Source of the DNA: a virus
DNA: 41,133 nt
Reading direction: 5' to 3' (one strand)
Virus record (IMG/VR): IMGVR_UViG_3300039210_000045
Location: 1 to 41,133 of that record
Part shown: positions 32,601-38,593 of the stretch, piece after piece
How the letters are laid out: every line of letters starts with the position of its first letter
Numbering within the stretch: the stretch's first letter is position 1
Program-made: the position numbers and the translations under genes
Notes under the pieces: generated by a model
What the model was told of the DNA's origin: nothing
What the model saw: the letters and a program-made list of their open reading frames with translations, nothing else
Databases searched by the model: none

Positions 32601-33032
32601 TTAGCGATTAAAAGCGTTAGCCTTGCGAACCTCAACGCTTCGGATATTGGTGTAACCATCCTTCGTGAGAACTTCGATCACAACTGGAATACCGATAAGA
32701 TCATCAGGATCAAGTTCATTCATTTTGGTATCAGGAACACCGAGAGAAGTAAGTCGCTGTTTCAAGAAACTCGCAGCTCGCGCACGATCAGCAGGTTCCA
32801 TATCATCAGACTTACGAGGAACATGCTTAAACTCAGAAACCTTCTTGCCGTTATGATCCCCACCATCAATAGTGTATTCAACAGTGAGACCGAGTTTGTC
32901 CTCTTTCTTTGTGAGTCCAACCTTGGTACCTGTAACATATGCTTCGTACTTGTTATCTGGGATTGCAAACGGGTTATCTTCAGCATTGGCGATATCCAGA
33001 TCACCGAAGATATTTCCTGTAGGACTTGTCAT
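32601..33032 (-). CDS. DUF669-like single-strand-annealing accessory protein
   Basis: A 143-residue protein. The pattern YEAYVTGTKVGLTKKEDKLGL, then a GDHNGKKVSEFKHVPR stretch, a helix with FLKQRLTSLGVP and the end DDLIGIPVVIEVLTKDGYTNI matches phage proteins of the DUF669 type. These have an OB-like fold and travel with Sak/RecT-type or Sak4-type recombination genes. A single-stranded-DNA-binding role is likely. It is 12 bases downstream of the Sak4-like ATPase gene. The assignment rests on motif style and neighbours. Confidence 0.7.
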   Translation of the reverse strand: MTSPTGNIFGDLDIANAEDNPFAIPDNKYEAYVTGTKVGLTKKEDKLGLTVEYTIDGGDHNGKKVSEFKHVPRKSDDMEPADRARAASFLKQRLTSLGVPDTKMNELDPDDLIGIPVVIEVLTKDGYTNIRSVEVRKANAFNR

Positions 33033-33044
33033 GACTTATTCTCC

Positions 33045-33944
33045 TTATTCAACGACGATCCCGATAGGTTCAAGATCGTTTTCTGTGACTTGATCTTCTG
33101 CATCTGGAACAAGTGTGTCCTTGTCCGCAAGTGGCTCGTTACTATCCAGAGTTTCACGTTTTCCTTGTATCCATTCTGAAATAGCAGTAACGAGTTGTTC
33201 TGATGTTGCATCTAATCCCATACCACCAACACGAGTTTTAGCTACGATATGGTCTGTAGGATATACTTGGATACTTCTATCGTATTTAACTTCTCCTTCT
33301 TCTGTTGCTGAGATGTTCCCTGTCATATGTCCGACAAGGTGAACCATCTCCCTAATAGACTTAGAAATCTGTGGCATAAAATCCGGTCGGGTGTAAGTTT
33401 TACCAGTACGTTTATCTTGATCTTCACGAATATGTGCTGTGAGAATTACATGGAAATCCTGCGCCAACAGATCAAGCATATTGAGACGCATACGGTGAGT
33501 GTTGATATTCATATCAGGCCAAGTAGGGGAGTCAACGTCTTTATCTTGGGTAGTTCTTGCTCTTGCTTTAAGAGCTACGTCAAGATCAAGACGTGATACT
33601 GTACTAGCCTCATCAACAATTAAACAACCTATGTTATTAAATGGTTCGACTCCTGTATCAATAGCCTCGACCAAAGCCGCGATCTGCGATAGCCCTTGAT
33701 ACTTGAATCTTTTGCATCTATTAAGTAGATGTTCGTCTTTGTGATTAAGTGCAGAAACCCATCCCTCGACTGTATCAATGTAAGCGATGGATTTGTCTTT
33801 TGGTGTAATGGCCTGAGCGATCTTGAAGGCCAGTATCGTTTTACCAACTCCACTTTCACCATAGATAAGTCCTTTAAAGTATGGAGAGCTTTCCTCTAGA
33901 TTCTGCATTGACTCTAGTAGACCATCGACTAGTGACTGTTGCAT
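33045..33944 (-). CDS. Sak4-like RecA-fold ATPase
   Basis: A 299-residue ATPase with Walker A GESGVGKT (29-36), Walker B CLIVDEAS (107-114) and a sensor-like VILTAHIRED strand. The N-terminal RecA core fills about 240 residues; the last 60 are acidic. This is the Sak4/AAA_24 group of minimal phage recombinases, which promote single-strand annealing. With the Fe-S nuclease upstream and the DUF669-like protein downstream it makes a complete recombination module. It starts 5 bases past the preceding stop. Confidence 0.8.
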   Translation of the reverse strand: MQQSLVDGLLESMQNLEESSPYFKGLIYGESGVGKTILAFKIAQAITPKDKSIAYIDTVEGWVSALNHKDEHLLNRCKRFKYQGLSQIAALVEAIDTGVEPFNNIGCLIVDEASTVSRLDLDVALKARARTTQDKDVDSPTWPDMNINTHRMRLNMLDLLAQDFHVILTAHIREDQDKRTGKTYTRPDFMPQISKSIREMVHLVGHMTGNISATEEGEVKYDRSIQVYPTDHIVAKTRVGGMGLDATSEQLVTAISEWIQGKRETLDSNEPLADKDTLVPDAEDQVTENDLEPIGIVVE

Positions 33945-33949
33945 TATGT

Positions 33950-34141
33950 CTATTCCTCTTTCTTCCAGTATTTTCCAGTATTGACAACGTATTCAGCAAT
34001 GTCGCTAACTTCTACTGAACCATCATTGAAGTCAATACCATCATCTATAAAAGCACCTACAGCACGACGAACATCTTTTTCTTCATCCATATCATAGTCG
34101 CTCATGATACTTCGGACTATATCTTCTTTGTTCATTGGCAT
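33950..34141 (-). CDS. Small acidic hypothetical protein
   Basis: A 63-residue acidic protein, helical at the start (MNKEDIVRSIMSDYDMDEEKD core) and rich in Asp, Glu and Val after that. The frame opens at 34165, but only the ATG at 34141 has GAGG at the right spacing (5 bases). It ends just before the Sak4-like gene. Its charge would suit a DNA-mimic or inhibitor, but that is only a guess. Confidence 0.6.
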   Translation of the reverse strand: MPMNKEDIVRSIMSDYDMDEEKDVRRAVGAFIDDGIDFNDGSVEVSDIAEYVVNTGKYWKKEE

Positions 34142-34148
34142 GGCTACC

Positions 34149-34262
34149 TCAGATTTCCAGTTCATCTATTGCAATTGCAATGTGATTCGTAATAACTTCT
34201 ACACGTCGTTGGTATTCTTTGATAGTAGAAACTACTTGTGAGTAGAGTATAGTTCCAACGCA
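34149..34262 (-). other. Coding-like frame without a start codon
   Basis: Directly after the stop codon of the 85-residue gene, and in the same frame, 37 sense codons continue up to a TGA at 34149-34151, 7 bases before the next ATG. The translation looks protein-like (ending NHIAIAIDELEI, amphipathic helix) but has no ATG, GTG or TTG. The ATG overlapping the stop (34263) gives another, less protein-like frame of 33 residues. It may be a readthrough tail, a gene broken by a point change, or chance. Confidence 0.35.
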
Positions 34263-34520
34263 TTACTCTACCTTCCTTAATTCACTAAGCCCAATAAACT
34301 CAACGTATTCATCACAAGATCGACCTGAATAGCCCCCATAGTCGCCAACAATATCTATGGTAGTATTGTCAGTAAATACAAGACGAAGAACATTCTCTCC
34401 ATCACATTCCTCATTGTGATAAGTAACTAAAGCAGACTGGATCTTTTTACCTACGAGAACATGTGCTTCTTCAGTTTTTTTAGAAAGACTTTTATCTCGT
34501 TCTTCTTTCCAAGTAGACAT
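34263..34520 (-). CDS. Small hypothetical protein (DUF7448-like pattern)
   Basis: An 85-residue protein: charged helix at 1-20, then a beta-rich part with VGKKIQSALVTYHNEECDGE (about 23-42), LRLVFTDNTTIDIVGDYGG and a CDEYVEFIGLSE end. Similar short proteins occur in many actinophages without known function. It overlaps the Fe-S nuclease gene by one base (TAATG). The stop codon may be read through; see 34149-34262. Confidence 0.7.
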   Translation of the reverse strand: MSTWKEERDKSLSKKTEEAHVLVGKKIQSALVTYHNEECDGENVLRLVFTDNTTIDIVGDYGGYSGRSCDEYVEFIGLSELRKVE

Positions 34521-35386
34521 TATTCACTCGCTTTCTCTAAGTAGCCGTACGTATTTTTTTCATAGGAGTATTTCTCTGCCATTGTAGTATCTTCACCAGT
34601 AAGATCAAGAGTACAGAGTTCATGAAAGGCACAGTTTTTACAATTGAAGGAACTAGCGGTCCGCAATACATGCTTTTCCCAAGTAGGACGATCCATCTTT
34701 TTAAGTTTACCAATTTGTTCCATAGCTGTAACTTGCTCTTGGAACGTAATAGCAATACGATTGTTATTGATTGGCACACCTTCACGACGAAAGTTATCAT
34801 GAACTTCTGTAGACTTCACTTTACGCCAACGAAGCATATTATAAAGTCCACCATGAACCTTTATTCCATTTGCCCGTAGAGCACCGATGTACTTAGGAAG
34901 TTGTGGACTGATCTTCATATCATCGACCGTGTAGAAGTTGTAAATAAACTTGTGGTCGAGAACAAAAATTCTACTAGTAAGTCTATCTTGTACGATGAGG
35001 TCTGGCTTATAAGGATACTGAATATCCTCAGAGATATCTAAACGGAATTCATCTTCAACGTGAAGAATCTCATACGTCTCATCCCAAGCAGGGGCAACTG
35101 CGAAATAACGCAATAACAAATTCTGCAAATCAGCAAGAAGCCCCAGATCATATTTACCTATGAATACTTGGAAGTGATCCAAAGCATTCATGGCAGAATC
35201 ATCTGGGGAAATACCTTGCTGTATACTCTTATAGTAAACTTCAAGAACTTCGTGTCCGAGTGTTCCTCTTGTCAAGGATTCAGACTGATGGTTTGATTGA
35301 AGTCCTTTACCAAAAGCATAATAATGCTTTCTTTCACAGCTAAGGTATTGGTCAACCTCAGAATGTGAGACTATAAGCTTACCCAT
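34520..35386 (-). CDS. Cas4/AddB-like PD-(D/E)XK nuclease with Fe-S cluster
   Basis: A 288-residue exonuclease. Nuclease motifs in order: RGTLGHEVLE (40-49, His45), PDL with Asp129, LDHK with Asp144 and Lys146, and QLPKY (Gln162, Tyr166). Four Cys clamp a 4Fe-4S cluster: Cys17 near the start and Cys249, Cys252, Cys258 near the end, as in AddB and Cas4. It would resect double-strand ends to single strands for the Sak4-like ATPase encoded nearby. GAAGGA lies 6 bases before the ATG. It is the first protein gene behind the promoter at 35564-35592. Confidence 0.85.
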   Translation of the reverse strand: MGKLIVSHSEVDQYLSCERKHYYAFGKGLQSNHQSESLTRGTLGHEVLEVYYKSIQQGISPDDSAMNALDHFQVFIGKYDLGLLADLQNLLLRYFAVAPAWDETYEILHVEDEFRLDISEDIQYPYKPDLIVQDRLTSRIFVLDHKFIYNFYTVDDMKISPQLPKYIGALRANGIKVHGGLYNMLRWRKVKSTEVHDNFRREGVPINNNRIAITFQEQVTAMEQIGKLKKMDRPTWEKHVLRTASSFNCKNCAFHELCTLDLTGEDTTMAEKYSYEKNTYGYLEKASE

Positions 35387-35421
35387 GACTTGTCCTTCTG
35401 TTGTAATGACTTTTAACTACG

Positions 35422-35512
35422 TATGTTAGAAGGGGATCGAACCCTTACTCTCTCAGGTTTAGGAACCCAACCACCGCGGTTAGAGAGAATGTGCTCCGTG
35501 TGAGACTAACAT
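35422..35512 (-). tRNA. tRNA-like gene, isotype unclear
   Basis: ATGTTAG and CTAACAT form a perfect 7-pair acceptor stem, and AAGGG-TTCGATC-CCCTT is a canonical T-arm with A as discriminator. The 91-base length suggests a tRNA with a long variable arm (Leu or Ser class), and GGGTTCCTAAACCT could be that arm. I could not place a convincing anticodon loop with U33: the best stem, CTAAC/GTTGG, encloses CGCGGTG. It is either an unusual or a decayed tRNA. It is the first element behind the leftward promoter. Confidence 0.5.
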
Positions 35513-35563
35513 TAACCGACAAGGCCAGAGGACTTTCGTCATGGTTTTCTTGCCTATGCTATA

Positions 35564-35592
35564 ATTGTAGCAGATTGAAACTAGGGTGTCAA
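35564..35592 (-). promoter_or_regulatory. Strong leftward promoter of the replication operon
   Basis: On the minus strand TTGACA (35587-35592) and TACAAT (35564-35569) are 17 bases apart, almost the sigma-70 consensus. The 15 bases CATAACGCCTTGACA, ending with the -35 box, are shared with the promoter at 44-73. It drives the tRNA-like gene, the recombination genes and the replication genes down to 26228. It overlaps the 3' end of the gene that precedes it by a few bases. Confidence 0.85.
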
Positions 35593-35596
35593 GGCG

Positions 35597-35902
35597 TTAT
35601 GGTTTACTTGCTCCATTCTTAACGTAATTCTCAATAGCACTTGCATTAGCTACCAATGAGGTAGCAGTACCATTTGAAGAACTAGTTAAAGTTGTAGCAA
35701 TCTGTAGTGCAGTCACACGTAATTGTGCAGCTTCAACACCATTAGTTAAATCATGTGCCATAGTATTAACGATAAGCTCTGCACCGTTAAGAGCACCTAC
35801 AATATCATTAACGTCCCAATGCTCATTAAAGATTTTATTAAGTTGGTCAACTATAGCAGCGGAAAAAACACTTTGTTCTGATCCTACAGGAAAATCTCCC
35901 AT
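35597..35902 (-). CDS. Small hypothetical protein
   Basis: A 101-residue protein, mainly helical, Ala/Asn/Thr-rich, with VNTMAHDLTNGVEAAQLRV near the centre. It lies 8 bases after the HNH gene and is the last gene of the endolysin-side leftward operon; its stop codon touches the next promoter. AAGG lies about 11 bases upstream of the ATG. The composition resembles small virion-associated or regulatory proteins, but no family is recognised. Confidence 0.65.
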   Translation of the reverse strand: MGDFPVGSEQSVFSAAIVDQLNKIFNEHWDVNDIVGALNGAELIVNTMAHDLTNGVEAAQLRVTALQIATTLTSSSNGTATSLVANASAIENYVKNGASKP

Positions 35903-35910
35903 TATATCTT

Positions 35911-36492
35911 CTACCTTCTGCTCTTGCGAACGGATCGTTTTAACATATTTTCAACTAGTTGTTCGTTAGTTGCTTTCGTTTCAGAGTCATGTAATTTCCA
36001 GTCGTGACCATCTAATGGAATGAATGGCTCTGTTCCTACAGGTCTACTTCCATAATATTGATCGTTCTGCGCGTGCCAGTAGTTGTGACAAAAAGCACAT
36101 ATTTTGTGGACATTCTCTCGTTTGTTATTAAGGGTATTTTTGTCAGGTCCGTGATGGATTGCGGTTGCCACATTATCGACGCATCCGATAATAGAAGTGA
36201 CTCCACCACCCGCGTTAAGTAATCCAGCCCATTCGCACATTTCCCCTTCTTCGATCGGGAATAAAAGAGCGGCTCTTTTACGTCCTGTAGACTGCACATC
36301 AGTGATAGCATCTGGAGTCTTAATTTGTCCACCACGATCACGTAACCCCGCTCTTTCATCATCGACAGTATAAGTAATTTTAACTACAGTACCACAAGGA
36401 ATATCTCCATCCATAGGAGTAAGACATTCCATATAGAAACCGTTAGCGCAAGCTAAACATGGTGATACTGGACGACCAATTAATGTAATCAT
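35911..36492 (-). CDS. HNH endonuclease with zinc finger
   Basis: A 193-residue protein. The N-terminal part has Cys pairs (C12/C15, C23/C33). The HNH core is AIHHGPDKNT (111-120, His113-His114), NNKRENVHKICAFCHNYWH (122-140) with C132/C135, His136 and His140. This type is common in actinophages, often near terminase or lysis genes, and nicks or cuts double-stranded DNA. It follows the structured spacer (36521-36624) behind the endolysin. AAGGAAAT precedes the ATG by about 9 bases. Confidence 0.75.
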   Translation of the reverse strand: MITLIGRPVSPCLACANGFYMECLTPMDGDIPCGTVVKITYTVDDERAGLRDRGGQIKTPDAITDVQSTGRKRAALLFPIEEGEMCEWAGLLNAGGGVTSIIGCVDNVATAIHHGPDKNTLNNKRENVHKICAFCHNYWHAQNDQYYGSRPVGTEPFIPLDGHDWKLHDSETKATNEQLVENMLKRSVRKSRR

Positions 36493-36520
36493 TTATCGAA
36501 TTTCCTTAGAAAGCCTGGGA

Positions 36521-36548
36521 GCCGGTGAGTTGTAATAACCTCACCGGC
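36521..36548 (-). terminator. Endolysin terminator hairpin
   Basis: GCCGGTGAG (36521-36529) and CTCACCGGC (36540-36548) pair perfectly over 9 bases with a 10-base loop. It lies between the endolysin stop and the next leftward gene, so it probably ends or trims the endolysin mRNA. It is the last of three stems in this spacer. Confidence 0.6.
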
Positions 36549-36564
36549 CCACCATCTGACCGCG

Positions 36565-36624
36565 AGGCTCTGAGCCTACTAGCGGTGCATGTCCGATACC
36601 TCTATGGTAGCACACCTGCACCGT
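36565..36624 (-). ncRNA. Two further stems in the endolysin spacer
   Basis: CGGTGCA (36583-36589) and TGCACCG (36617-36623) close a bulged stem that holds an inner hairpin TACC-TCTAT-GGTA (36597-36609). Next to it AGGCTC and GAGCCT (36565-36577) form a short palindrome. Together with the hairpin at 36521-36548 this makes a compact, G+C-rich, structured stretch without coding potential. A regulatory RNA, a processing signal or a protein-binding site is possible. Confidence 0.4.
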
Positions 36625-36638
36625 GTTTGACCCTTACA

Positions 36639-37475
36639 TTAGGGCCAGATTTTCGTCCGATCCCAAGTCCCTACGCCAATCAGTCCATCGACTGTCAAAC
36701 GTTTTTCACTCTGGAATTGCCTAGCAATATGTTCAGTCTGTGATCCGTAATATCCATCTACAGTAATGTTCCAACCTCTTACTTTCATGGCTCGTTGCCA
36801 AACAAACATACCAGCTTTATCTCCACCATTAGCATATCCTGAGTGTTGCCATACAGGACCGGATCGTGGACCAAAACAATGACCGCTAGGTAATGGGAAC
36901 TTTCCAAGTACAATCTTAGGAACTACTACTGGTTTAATAGGAACTACTACAGGAGGCTTAGGCTTAGTAATTATTGGTAAAGGCTTACTGGTATCTAATA
37001 GTGCAGCTCTATCAAGAATTGCTGTACGCTGATTGGCTCGTAATGTTCCTGGGCAAGCAGTAGCAACAACCATACTATGAATTCCAATACCTCTTTGACC
37101 ATTAGCATTAGCCAAAGCATCCACATCATGAAGAAAGTTATGCCAAAGAGCAGCAACTTGAATCTGTGCTTCAGTAAGAGGTTCGTTAGGAAAACCCTCA
37201 AACTCGAAAGATCGGTAAGTAGCATTACCAAACTTTGAGTTACCCCAGGACTTCATATTAACTTCGGTATACTGCTGGCTATATCCATCTTTACCGATCC
37301 AGCCGGAGGTAAACTTACGATCAGGAGATTTTAGTCCATTGAAGAAATTATACAAAGGACCATTACATACTGGTGTATGCATAAGCCAACCTAAAGGTAT
37401 ACTGTCAAACATACCAGCTTCATCCCTGTAGGAGATTAGTTTTAAGTCTGCCCCAGGTAATACTATAATACTCAT
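36639..37475 (-). CDS. Endolysin: amidase with peptidoglycan-binding domain
   Basis: A 278-residue lysin. Residues 1-160 form an N-acetylmuramoyl-L-alanine amidase with likely zinc ligands His33 (MHTPV), His133 (GIGIHS) and Cys141 (TACPG). Residues 162-190 are a Lys/Pro/Val linker. The end (about 215-278) is a peptidoglycan-binding domain with VWQRAMKVRGWNITVDGYYG and a VDGLIGVGTW motif. There is no signal peptide, so it needs a holin. It lies on the leftward strand, behind a tiny membrane protein, and not with the holin-like gene at 25730. AGGAG lies 5 bases before the ATG. Confidence 0.88.
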   Translation of the reverse strand: MSIIVLPGADLKLISYRDEAGMFDSIPLGWLMHTPVCNGPLYNFFNGLKSPDRKFTSGWIGKDGYSQQYTEVNMKSWGNSKFGNATYRSFEFEGFPNEPLTEAQIQVAALWHNFLHDVDALANANGQRGIGIHSMVVATACPGTLRANQRTAILDRAALLDTSKPLPIITKPKPPVVVPIKPVVVPKIVLGKFPLPSGHCFGPRSGPVWQHSGYANGGDKAGMFVWQRAMKVRGWNITVDGYYGSQTEHIARQFQSEKRLTVDGLIGVGTWDRTKIWP

Positions 37476-37654
37476 TTGAACTCCTCACTAGATTTAACTT
37501 CTCGATGCTTACTACAAACAAAGCATGGTTGCTTATCAACTATACGTACAAACATACGTGTCTCATTAATCCCGCAAACCCTACAGGGCGGGTGAGTATT
37601 TCTTTTCTCACTGTATTTACTTGGTGTTTGTTTGCTAGGTATTCGTCTACTCAT
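37472..37654 (-). CDS. 60-residue zinc-finger protein
   Basis: A small basic protein with CRVC near residue 24 and CFVC near residue 44, a four-Cys zinc site, and Lys/Arg/Ser-rich ends. It overlaps the endolysin start and the preceding membrane-protein stop by 4 bases each (ATGA), so translation is coupled. The function is unknown. Confidence 0.65.
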   Translation of the reverse strand: MSRRIPSKQTPSKYSEKRNTHPPCRVCGINETRMFVRIVDKQPCFVCSKHREVKSSEEFK

Positions 37655-37767
37655 CGTCTTGTGTACGCTCCATATCCAAAGAGATAGTAATAGATAAGAA
37701 CAGGTGCAATTAATGCTACACCTACTACAAAAGCAGCAACAACATTAGCTAAAAATTGTTTAATCAT
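37651..37767 (-). CDS. 38-residue single-span membrane protein
   Basis: A tiny protein with one transmembrane stretch (about residues 5-30), a short basic start and an aromatic/Arg-rich end (YYYLFGYGAYTRR). It overlaps its neighbours by a few bases on both sides. An in-frame ATG at 37776 is an alternative start. Being two genes before the endolysin, it may be a second holin or a holin regulator. Confidence 0.6.
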   Translation of the reverse strand: MIKQFLANVVAAFVVGVALIAPVLIYYYLFGYGAYTRR

Positions 37768-37861
37768 CTTCCTCATCTTCTTCATCTAGTGGCGACTTTT
37801 CACCATCAAATACTGATTCGTCGTAATCTTCAAAACCTGTACTATCTTCCTCATAAGCCAT
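37760..37861 (-). CDS. 33-residue acidic micro-protein
   Basis: A very acidic peptide (about half Asp or Glu) that starts on the stop codon of the preceding gene (TAATG) and overlaps the membrane-protein gene that follows. Codon packing of the operon supports it, yet such a short product could be only a translational bridge between its neighbours. Confidence 0.5.
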   Translation of the reverse strand: MAYEEDSTGFEDYDESVFDGEKSPLDEEDEEDD

Positions 37862-38061
37862 TATGACCCATCCCAAATGTGATTGACTTCTAGCATAGTA
37901 TTTAAACGTTCTTCTACAGATTCTGCATATTTAAAAACTGCATTGATTGCCACATCAATTGCTTGTTCATGTAAATGTCTAGCTTCTACTTCTGGTAAAA
38001 ATTCTAGGGCTTCTTTTGCTAAGGTCTTAGGACTTTTATAAGGTTCTGGTTTATAAGCCAT
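37861..38061 (-). CDS. Small hypothetical protein
   Basis: A 66-residue helical protein with a Pro/Lys-rich start and a long charged helix (about 13-58). It is joined to both neighbours by TAATG overlaps. No domain is recognised. Confidence 0.6.
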   Translation of the reverse strand: MAYKPEPYKSPKTLAKEALEFLPEVEARHLHEQAIDVAINAVFKYAESVEERLNTMLEVNHIWDGS

Positions 38062-38297
38062 TATAGACTCCCTGCTATTTCTCTACGGATATGTTCCAGT
38101 CCATAACCTAGTGTTGCACCAAAGAACCAAAATTTCCATACCTTACCACAGGTACAGTCACCCACCCACATACCAGAAAAAGGTATTCCTTCAATACGTT
38201 TTGCTATAGAGATATGTACAGCGTTCTCTCTTGCTACACGCGCGAGAGTATCATCATGCCAAACATGCCATTCTTTTTCAGTAATTATATGAATCAT
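38061..38297 (-). CDS. Small hypothetical protein, CTC motif
   Basis: A 78-residue protein with a His-rich N-terminal helix (WHVWHDD near 10-16), a GDCTCGKVWKFWFFG segment near 46-60 and an amphipathic end. The CxC pair and nearby His could bind a metal. It is coupled to both neighbours by TAATG overlaps. No family is recognised. Confidence 0.6.
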   Translation of the reverse strand: MIHIITEKEWHVWHDDTLARVARENAVHISIAKRIEGIPFSGMWVGDCTCGKVWKFWFFGATLGYGLEHIRREIAGSL

Positions 38298-38593
38298 TAG
38301 ATTGACTCCTTGACCTTATTAGCTTTATTATATGCTCTCTGTACTCTAGCCTTCTCATATATACTGTACTTTAAAACTTGAACAAGATGATAGGTACAGA
38401 AGTAGCCTGACTTGTGAACACCTTTACCTTTACTAGATCCTTTTCTAAAATTCCATGAAGCCATATTAGTACATTTCTTACGTTTATCATTTTCTTTAAC
38501 CCAACCATCACACCATGTTGGATGATCTAATGAGAAAACGTAAGGTAGCCTATCAATTATTTCACGTACTTCTCTACCTCGCTCAGTACCCAT
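38297..38593 (-). CDS. Small basic protein with possible zinc site
   Basis: A 98-residue basic protein. Cys28, Cys41 and Cys66 with His69 could form one zinc site (WCDGW, KCTN, FCTYH). The C-terminus is Lys/Arg-rich and helical. It starts on the stop codon of the SNF2-like helicase gene (TAATG), so it may assist that enzyme or bind nucleic acid. Confidence 0.6.
   Translation of the reverse strand: MGTERGREVREIIDRLPYVFSLDHPTWCDGWVKENDKRKKCTNMASWNFRKGSSKGKGVHKSGYFCTYHLVQVLKYSIYEKARVQRAYNKANKVKESI

Noticed and set aside
34520-35386. CRISPR-Cas component
   Set aside because: The Cas4-like nuclease might suggest one, but no repeat-spacer array or other cas gene is present; its neighbours are recombination genes.
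36525-36743. Rightward frame of 72 codons
   Set aside because: It crosses the structured spacer and the end of the endolysin gene on the other strand, without a ribosome site.
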